Below are positions 1 to 4,308 of a DNA stretch of 6,575 nt, one piece after another. The stretch is from the NCBI GenBank assembly GCA_031178805.1, contig JAPSIJ010000082.1:1-6575 (forward strand), given 5' to 3'. Both the position numbers and the translations under genes were made by a program. The DNA comes from Cellulomonas sp. GTDB taxonomy: Bacteria > Actinomycetota > Actinomycetes > Actinomycetales > Cellulomonadaceae. The notes beneath the pieces were generated by a model. It was not told where the DNA came from. It saw only the letters and a program-made list of their open reading frames with translations, and did no database searches. Position 1 is the first letter of the stretch; each line of letters starts with the position of its first letter.

Positions 1-505
1 CGGCCGCTCCGGTGCCGGCAAGTCCGCCGTCGCCTTCGAGCTCTCGGCGCTCTGGCAGCGCGCCGGCCTGGCGCACTGCCTGGTCGACGGCGACAACCTC
101 TGCGCCGCCTACCCGAAGCCGGCCACCGACCCGCACGGCACCGCGATGACCGAGGCGAACCTGCGCGCGGTCTGGGCCACCTACGCCACGGCGGGCTACC
201 GGCGGCTCGTCTACGTCAACACGGTCAGCGTGCTGGAGCGCGAGCTCGTGACCCGGGCGCTCGGTGGCCGGGCGCAGGTCACCGGCGCCCTCCTGACCGC
301 CTCCGCGCGCACCGTGCGCGACCGCCTCGGCGCGCGGGAGATCGGGTCCGAGCTGCGCGCCCACCTGGACCGCAGCGCCGCGACCGCCGAGCTGCTGGAC
401 CGGGCGGCGGGCCCGTGGGTGGCCCGCGTGCCCACCGACGGCCGGACCGTGGCGGAGGTGGCCGCCGACGTGGCCGCGGCCTCCGGCTGGGTCACCCCCG
501 GCTGA
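1..505 (+). CDS. P-loop kinase-like ATPase, resembles adenylyl-sulfate kinase (5' truncated)
   Basis: The reading frame begins at base 2 and ends with TGA at 503-505, giving 167 visible residues; the start lies before the window. The first visible residues, GRSGAGKS, are a Walker A ATP-binding loop, so probably only a short first strand is missing. A DGDN motif (visible residues 29-32) follows, at the place where APS kinases have DGDN. An arginine-rich stretch near 105-118 could be the lid, and a beta strand (VPTDGRTV, about 143-150) precedes the last helix. I infer a small cytosolic P-loop phosphotransferase or nucleotide-binding protein. The APS kinase name fits only the fold and the DGDN motif. 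The sequence between them differs from CysC, no sulfate-assimilation gene is adjacent, and the substrate is unknown. Its 3' end overlaps the converging gene by 14 bases. Confidence 0.85.
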   Translation, partial: GRSGAGKSAVAFELSALWQRAGLAHCLVDGDNLCAAYPKPATDPHGTAMTEANLRAVWATYATAGYRRLVYVNTVSVLERELVTRALGGRAQVTGALLTASARTVRDRLGAREIGSELRAHLDRSAATAELLDRAAGPWVARVPTDGRTVAEVAADVAAASGWVTPG

Positions 506-1238
506 GCCCGCCCGCGGGGCGCTCGGGCGGCTCCGGCGTCGGCGCTGCGGGGGAGCGCACCGTCCGGAGCATCGTGCCGTGGTCGCCCCACGGCTCGGTG
601 AACCCGGCCGCCTCGAGGTCCGCCTGCTCCCGGTCCGAGCGCGCCAGCGCGATCACCTCCACGCCGGGCGGCAGCACCGCGTCCAGCAGCGCGGCCACGG
701 CGGCGGGCAGGTCGGGGCGGCCGGGGTCCCGCGCGACGACCCGGCCGAGGTGCCAGCCGCGCCGCTCCAGCCCCGGCAGGCGCAACCGGCCGGCCCGCTC
801 GGCGGCGGACCGGTCGGACCGGTCCCGGAGCGCGCGCAGGACCGACGCGCTGACGACGTACGCGAGCACGACGTACACCCCGACGAGCAGCTGCCACCCG
901 CCGACCGCGCGCAGGCCGGTGGCGAACGCGCCCGCGACCACCCACCCGACGAGCAGCGTCAGGACCTCCTGCCGGCGCGGGACCGGCCGCAGCAGCAGCA
1001 CCGTCACGGCGCCGCCGTCGCGGGCGAACCGGGCCCGCCGGGTGAGCAGCACCTCGCCGAGCGCGGCGGGGAACCGCCAGGCCGCCCACCAGCGCCGCGT
1101 GCGGCCGGTGCCCGGCGCGCCCGCCCACGCGACCGTGCGGGCCACCGGCACGAGCAGCCCGCGCCCGACGCGCGACCAGCCGGCCGGCGCCGCGGCGTCG
1201 GGGACGGGGCTCATGCCCGGAGGATGCCACGTCGGCAC
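492..1238 (-). CDS. Two-segment membrane protein with GNAT-like C-terminal region
   Basis: This encodes 248 residues if translation starts at the GTG at 1238. I chose that start because a strong SD (GGGAGGA at 1253-1247) lies 8 bases upstream; the GTG at 1268 and ATG at 1214 lack one. Residues 1-90 are basic and Trp/Arg-rich. Two hydrophobic stretches, about 92-112 and 115-133, form a membrane hairpin joined by a very short turn. An Arg/Asp-rich linker follows. Residues about 163-226 look soluble, with a strand-helix-strand pattern (EVIALARSDREQADLEAAGF) like the last part of a GNAT acetyltransferase. The acyl-CoA loop of that family is not evident, so this is a resemblance only. The last 20 residues are Pro-rich and probably disordered. 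The family is not recognised. The gene lies downstream of the MFS gene on the same strand but is separated by a hairpin. Confidence 0.8.
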   Translation of the reverse strand: MPTWHPPGMSPVPDAAAPAGWSRVGRGLLVPVARTVAWAGAPGTGRTRRWWAAWRFPAALGEVLLTRRARFARDGGAVTVLLLRPVPRRQEVLTLLVGWVVAGAFATGLRAVGGWQLLVGVYVVLAYVVSASVLRALRDRSDRSAAERAGRLRLPGLERRGWHLGRVVARDPGRPDLPAAVAALLDAVLPPGVEVIALARSDREQADLEAAGFTEPWGDHGTMLRTVRSPAAPTPEPPERPAGGLSRG

Positions 1239-1246
1239 CTGCCGCG

Positions 1247-1253
1247 TCCTCCC
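1247..1253 (-). promoter_or_regulatory. Ribosome binding site deciding the start of the 492-1238 gene
   Basis: On the minus strand GGGAGGA is followed by 8 bases and then GTG at 1238. Neither the in-frame GTG at 1268 nor the ATG at 1214 has comparable SD complementarity, so this site supports the GTG at 1238. It lies immediately after the foot of the inverted repeat at 1255-1320, so a folded hairpin would sit directly beside the ribosome site. Confidence 0.6.
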
Positions 1254-1254
1254 T

Positions 1255-1320
1255 CGCCGAGACCGCACTTCTCGTCTGCGACCACCCCCGGCGGCAGAGG
1301 TGGGAAGTGGAGTCTCGGCG
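1255..1320 (-). terminator. Imperfect inverted repeat / long hairpin, possible terminator of the MFS unit
   Basis: The plus strand reads CGCCGAGACCGCACTTC at 1255-1271 and GAAGTGGAGTCTCGGCG at 1304-1320. These 17-base arms are complementary at 15 positions, with a two-base internal mismatch. Inside, CCACC (1282-1286) can pair with GGTGG (1299-1303), which extends the stem directly from the right arm and leaves a 10-base bulge on the left. The hairpin starts 45 bases past the MFS stop codon. There is no T-rich run after it on either strand, so classic intrinsic termination is not shown, although actinobacterial terminators often lack such a run. It could instead be a leader structure of the downstream gene or a protein-binding operator. 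Confidence 0.5.
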
Positions 1321-1365
1321 GACCCCGGGGCGGCGCGGCGGCGCGTGCCGGCGCGGCGGCGGGCG

Positions 1366-2631
1366 TCAGGCCGCGGGGCCGGGGACCTCGTCCAGCGGGG
1401 CTGGGGCCTCGTCGGTGTGGGCGACGTGCCGGAGCTGGCGCCAGATCGCCACCACGAACACCGCGGACCCGGCGGCGGCGAACCAGAACGGCGCGGTGAC
1501 GCCCCAGTGCTCGGCCAGCGTGCCGCCGACCGCGGAGCCGACCACCAGGCCGCCGAACACCCCGACCGTGTTGACGCTGCCGACGCGTCCCTGCAGCGCG
1601 ACCGGCACCGCCCGCTGGCGGATGGTCACCGAGGTGGTGCCCCAGATGAACGCGTGCGCCCCGAACACGAAGAAGATCCCGGTCGCCACCCACGGCTGCC
1701 GGGTGAGCGCCAGCCCGAGGTGGGTCAGGGTCTCCACGACGAGGCCGATGCGCATCAGGTTGCCCAGGGACACCCGGCGCGTGATCCAGCCGTACGCCGG
1801 GACGGCGGCCAGCCCGCCGGCCGCCATCACCGTGGTCAGCAGCCCGTAGCCGACCTCGCCCAGCCCGAGCCGGCGGGTCGCGTAGAGCACGAGCACCGAC
1901 CACGCGGCCCCGAACGTGATGTTGAAGATGAAGATGGTGAGCACCAGCGTCCGCACCGCCGCGTGCCGCACCGCCCACCGGAAGCCCTCCGCGATGTCCC
2001 GGCCGAGGTGCGGGCGCGGGCCGGGGTGCGGCTCGCGCCCCGGCAGCACCATCCGGGCGACGAGCAGCGCCGCGGCGGCGACGACGACGGCCTGCGCGGC
2101 GAACGGCCAGAGCGCGCCGGCGGCGAACAGCGCCGCCCCCACCGGCGGGCCGGCCAGCTGGTTCACGGTGATGAAGCCGGTCTGCACCCGGGCGTTCGCC
2201 ACCGCCAGGTCGTCGCGCGCGACCAGCATCGGCAGGAACGTCTGCGTGGCGTTGTCCGCGAACACCTCCGCCGTGCCCAGCACGAACATCGCGGCGAGCA
2301 CGACCGCGATCGACTCGTTCCCCGTGCCGATGGTCGCCGCCAGCGCGGCCAGGACCACCGTGCGCACGGTGTTCACCACGATGACGATCCGCCGGCGGTC
2401 CCACCGGTCGGCCAGCGCGCCCGCGAGCAGCCCGAACAGCAGCGGCGGCAGCCACTGGAGCGTCGCGGCCAGCGCCACCAGCCGGGCGTCCTCGGTGAGC
2501 GAGGCGACGAGGAGGGGCGCCGCCGCGAGGGCGATGCCGTCGCCGAGGTTGCTCACCCACGACGACGCCAGCAGCCACCGGAAGGGCGTGCCCAGGCGCC
2601 GGGGGACGACGGTCTCGACGAGGTGGCTCAC
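1366..2631 (-). CDS. MFS transporter, DHA3/EntS-like (MFS_3 type)
   Basis: This is a 421-residue inner-membrane protein with about 12 hydrophobic segments, the usual size for the major facilitator superfamily. The cytoplasmic loop between segments 2 and 3 carries a clear motif A (GALADRWDRRRIV, residues 71-83). The N-terminal pattern WVSNLGDGIALAAAPLL (25-41) is typical of DHA3-type proton-driven exporters related to enterobactin exporter EntS and macrolide efflux proteins. A long basic loop near 196-222 separates the two six-helix halves. The tail (about 401-421) is hydrophilic and acidic. The substrate cannot be read from the sequence. The start is GTG at 2631, 12 bases after the stop of the GH16-like gene and without a visible SD. 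Translation probably depends on coupling; the next in-frame GTG would lie within the first membrane segment. Confidence 0.93.
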   Translation of the reverse strand: MSHLVETVVPRRLGTPFRWLLASSWVSNLGDGIALAAAPLLVASLTEDARLVALAATLQWLPPLLFGLLAGALADRWDRRRIVIVVNTVRTVVLAALAATIGTGNESIAVVLAAMFVLGTAEVFADNATQTFLPMLVARDDLAVANARVQTGFITVNQLAGPPVGAALFAAGALWPFAAQAVVVAAAALLVARMVLPGREPHPGPRPHLGRDIAEGFRWAVRHAAVRTLVLTIFIFNITFGAAWSVLVLYATRRLGLGEVGYGLLTTVMAAGGLAAVPAYGWITRRVSLGNLMRIGLVVETLTHLGLALTRQPWVATGIFFVFGAHAFIWGTTSVTIRQRAVPVALQGRVGSVNTVGVFGGLVVGSAVGGTLAEHWGVTAPFWFAAAGSAVFVVAIWRQLRHVAHTDEAPAPLDEVPGPAA

Positions 2632-2643
2632 AAGGGCGAGATG

Positions 2644-3453
2644 CTAGCCCGGCGCGGGGGCGGTGCCGCGGACGCGCCGGACGACGAGCTCGGGCACCAC
2701 GGGCGACCCCGGCCCGTGCGGCGCCTCCGGGAAGTGGAACACGCCGAGGATCAGCTGCATCGGGTAGTCGGGCGCCTGCGCCACGGTGCGGGTGAGTGCA
2801 CCGTCCACGGAGAACCGCACCTCGCCGGGCCGCCAGTCGGCGGCGTAGGTGTGCCACGCGGCGACGTCGAGCCGGGTCCGCGGCGCGGTGAAGTCCTCGC
2901 GGAGCGCGGGGTCGCGGAACGGGTGCACGCCGGAGCCGAGCGCGACGGTCGGCGTGCCGTCGTCGTCGGTGCCGACCGCGTCGCCGAACACCTCGACCAG
3001 GCAGATCTCGCCGCTGCGCTCCGGGACGTCCTCCACGCCGACCAGCCAGGCGGAGAACATCGACCCCGGCCCGACGACCGCCCGGCAGGTGACCTCGACG
3101 CGCCCGTGGTGCGGGGTGTACGCCCAGCGCGCCGGCTGCTCCTCGCGCACGACGAGCCCCGGGCGGAACGGCTGCTGCCCCTGCGTGCTGCCCACGGGAC
3201 CGGACCACGACCCGCTCTGCACCGCCGACACCCGCAGCGGCGGTGCGTGCAGGTCCGGGCACCACACCGGGTGACCCGGCGGGACGGACAGGTGCAGCCC
3301 GTCCGGCCCCGTGCGGACGTGGGCCGCGGCGGCGGCGCGCGAGCTCCACGCCGGCAGGTACGCGGTGGTCCAGCCGCGCTCCTCGGGCGGGCGGTCGAAC
3401 GTCTCGTCGACCTCGGTGGGCCCGGGCGGCCCAGGGTGGGGCGTCGTCGGCAT
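2644..3453 (-). CDS. GH16-like (concanavalin A-like fold) protein with altered catalytic motif
   Basis: This is a 269-residue protein without a signal peptide or membrane segment, so probably cytoplasmic. Several landmarks match glycoside hydrolase family 16. GRVEV (117-121) fits a core strand. The block GEICLVEVFGDAVG (148-161) sits where GH16 has its catalytic E-[ILV]-D-x-x-E motif. WHTYAADWRPGEVRFSVDG (200-218) and PMQLILGVF (231-239) fit the conserved second-half strands. Both glutamates of the motif (E149 and E154) are present, but the central aspartate is replaced by Cys151. It may therefore be an active hydrolase with altered chemistry or a carbohydrate-binding relative that has lost activity. 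ATG at 3453 has a GGAG SD 6 bases upstream. The MFS gene follows after 12 bases, suggesting one transcript. Fold assignment is fairly sure; activity is not. Confidence 0.88.
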   Translation of the reverse strand: MPTTPHPGPPGPTEVDETFDRPPEERGWTTAYLPAWSSRAAAAAHVRTGPDGLHLSVPPGHPVWCPDLHAPPLRVSAVQSGSWSGPVGSTQGQQPFRPGLVVREEQPARWAYTPHHGRVEVTCRAVVGPGSMFSAWLVGVEDVPERSGEICLVEVFGDAVGTDDDGTPTVALGSGVHPFRDPALREDFTAPRTRLDVAAWHTYAADWRPGEVRFSVDGALTRTVAQAPDYPMQLILGVFHFPEAPHGPGSPVVPELVVRRVRGTAPAPG

Positions 3454-3488
3454 CGGCTGCTCCCGGCGGGGTGGGGGTCGTCGCGCCG

Positions 3489-3494
3489 AGCCTA
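3489..3494 (-). promoter_or_regulatory. Possible -10 element for the GH16-like/MFS unit
   Basis: The minus strand reads TAGGCT, which fits the actinobacterial sigma-70 TANNNT pattern. It lies 35 bases before the ATG at 3453, which would leave a leader of about 28 bases containing the SD. No good -35 hexamer is visible at 16-19 bases upstream, so the call rests on the -10 and position alone. Confidence 0.3.
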
Positions 3495-3497
3495 GGG

Positions 3498-3514
3498 GCG
3501 CCGCCCGGCGGCGC
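3498..3514. repeat. Short palindrome between divergent genes
   Basis: Eight-base arms GCGCCGCC and GGCGGCGC are perfectly complementary around a single C. The palindrome lies between the proposed minus-strand -10 (3489-3494) and the plus-strand -35 (3521-3526), where a regulator could affect both promoters. The base composition makes chance palindromes of G and C likely, so the operator role is only a possibility. Confidence 0.3.
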
Positions 3515-3520
3515 GCTCCG

Positions 3521-3550
3521 GTGGCATGCCCCCGCCGCCCGGCCTAGCGT
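3521..3550 (+). promoter_or_regulatory. Probable sigma-70-type promoter for the 3620 gene
   Basis: GTGGCA at 3521-3526 matches the -35 consensus TTGACA at four of six positions. After an 18-base spacer comes TAGCGT at 3545-3550, matching TANNNT. Transcription would begin near 3557, giving a leader of about 63 bases. The segment contains one of the few TA steps in the intergenic region, which makes it stand out from the surrounding G and C. Confidence 0.5.
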
Positions 3551-3558
3551 CGGGGCAC

Positions 3559-3613
3559 GGGCGGCCGCGCCGCCCCGGGCGGGAGCAGACCGCCCTCCGG
3601 CCGATCCGGGAGG
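3559..3613 (+). promoter_or_regulatory. Structured 5' leader: two tandem hairpins and an SD-pairing stem
   Basis: GGGCGG at 3559-3564 pairs with CCGCCC at 3570-3575. An identical pair follows at 3577-3582 and 3590-3595. A third possible stem pairs CCTCC (3594-3598) with GGAGG (3609-3613), extended by GG (3599-3600) with CC (3606-3607). It would cover the SD GGGAGGA at 3608-3614. The second and third stems share bases 3594-3595, so they could compete. All of this is seen as base complementarity; a regulatory role is inference and random stems are common at this base composition. Confidence 0.3.
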
Positions 3614-3619
3614 ACGCCC

Positions 3620-3970
3620 ATGAGCACCGACGACGTCAGCCGCGACCAGCTGCCGATCCCCGACTTCGACCACCTGCCGATCGGGTCCGTGGGGCACCGC
3701 ATCCGCAGCCTCGAGGCGGAGGAGATCGACCTGCTGCGCCGGTACGAGGAGGCGCACGCGAACCGCGTGGCCGTGATCCAGATCCTCGACCACCGGCTGC
3801 TCGACCTCGCCGAGGGCCAGCGGCCGTCCGGCGGCGACGCCGCGGCCCCGGCCGCGGAGACCGCGGGCGCGCCCGACGCGGGCAGCGTGGTCACGCCCCA
3901 GACCTCCGGCCCGCCGGTGAACCCGCCGTCGCACGGCGTGCCGACCAACCCGGCCCAGCCGCGGCACTGA
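3620..3970 (+). CDS. Small LPIPDFD-motif helical protein with proline-rich tail
   Basis: This 116-residue soluble protein has no signal peptide or membrane segment. Residues about 10-68 form the conserved-looking part. LPIPDFDHLPIGSVGHRIRSL (11-31) is followed by two amphipathic helices rich in Glu, Arg and Leu (about 33-45 and 49-67). From about 69 onward the chain is rich in Ala, Pro and Gly, probably disordered, and ends in VNPPSHGVPTNPAQPRH. From memory, actinobacteria carry similar proteins with the LPIPDYD-type opening and a related tail; their function is unknown to me. ATG at 3620 is supported by GGGAGGA 5 bases upstream. It is the first gene of the plus-strand cluster, with its own probable promoter and structured leader, and a 103-base gap before the next gene. 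Confidence 0.85.
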   Translation: MSTDDVSRDQLPIPDFDHLPIGSVGHRIRSLEAEEIDLLRRYEEAHANRVAVIQILDHRLLDLAEGQRPSGGDAAAPAAETAGAPDAGSVVTPQTSGPPVNPPSHGVPTNPAQPRH

Positions 3971-4073
3971 CCCGGCCCGCACCGCCACCACCCGGCGCCC
4001 CCGCGCCCGACCCGGCCCCCGGCTCGCCGACGGGAGCGGGCGCGCCACGACCGACGACCCCCGGAGGACCACC

Positions 4074-4304
4074 GTGACCGATGCCACGACGGACGAGGAC
4101 GAGCGCGACCGCGCCTCGCAGGAGCAGCCGGACCCGCCCGCCGCGGTGCGCGTGCTGCTGTTCGCGTTCTGCTTCGCGCTGCTCCTCGCCGGCTTCTACC
4201 TGATGGGGCTCGCCTTCGACAACGCGTCGATCACGCTGTTCACCATCGGCATCCTGCTCAGCGGCGGGGCGTTCTTCGTCGCCATGCACCGGCCCGAGCG
4301 CTGA
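4074..4304 (+). CDS. Small two-segment membrane protein of unknown function
   Basis: This encodes 76 residues. The first 24 are acidic and hydrophilic. They are followed by two hydrophobic helices, about 25-47 and 53-72, joined by a short turn (FDNAS), and a brief basic end (HRPER). With an acidic N-terminus and basic residues beside the first helix (R26) and at the C-terminus, the topology is uncertain, but both ends should lie on the same side. GTG at 4074 has GGAGGA 5 bases upstream. Its stop is 4 bases before the helicase GTG, so the two are probably co-transcribed and translationally coupled. I do not recognise the family and see no motif for transport or catalysis. Confidence 0.82.
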   Translation: MTDATTDEDERDRASQEQPDPPAAVRVLLFAFCFALLLAGFYLMGLAFDNASITLFTIGILLSGGAFFVAMHRPER

Positions 4305-4308
4305 GGGC

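Noticed and set aside
1331..1361. Direct repeat CGGCGCGGCGGCG at 1331-1343 and 1349-1361
   Set aside because: Only two copies of a two-letter sequence in a very GC-rich gap, most simply explained by composition.
415..3495. A 1026-codon plus-strand open frame spanning several minus-strand genes
   Set aside because: It lies antisense to three genes with clear domains, gives an Arg/His/Gly/Pro-rich product without recognisable motifs, and is the usual by-product of stop-poor, very GC-rich DNA.
3971..4073. Possible terminator in the 103-base gap before the small membrane gene
   Set aside because: I see only short weak G/C pairings and no run of T; the one site I can support is the SD just before 4074.
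1211..4087. A 958-codon minus-strand open frame across the MFS, GH16-like and plus-strand small genes
   Set aside because: It is out of frame with the well-supported proteins and its translation is low complexity, rich in Arg, Ala, Gly and Pro.
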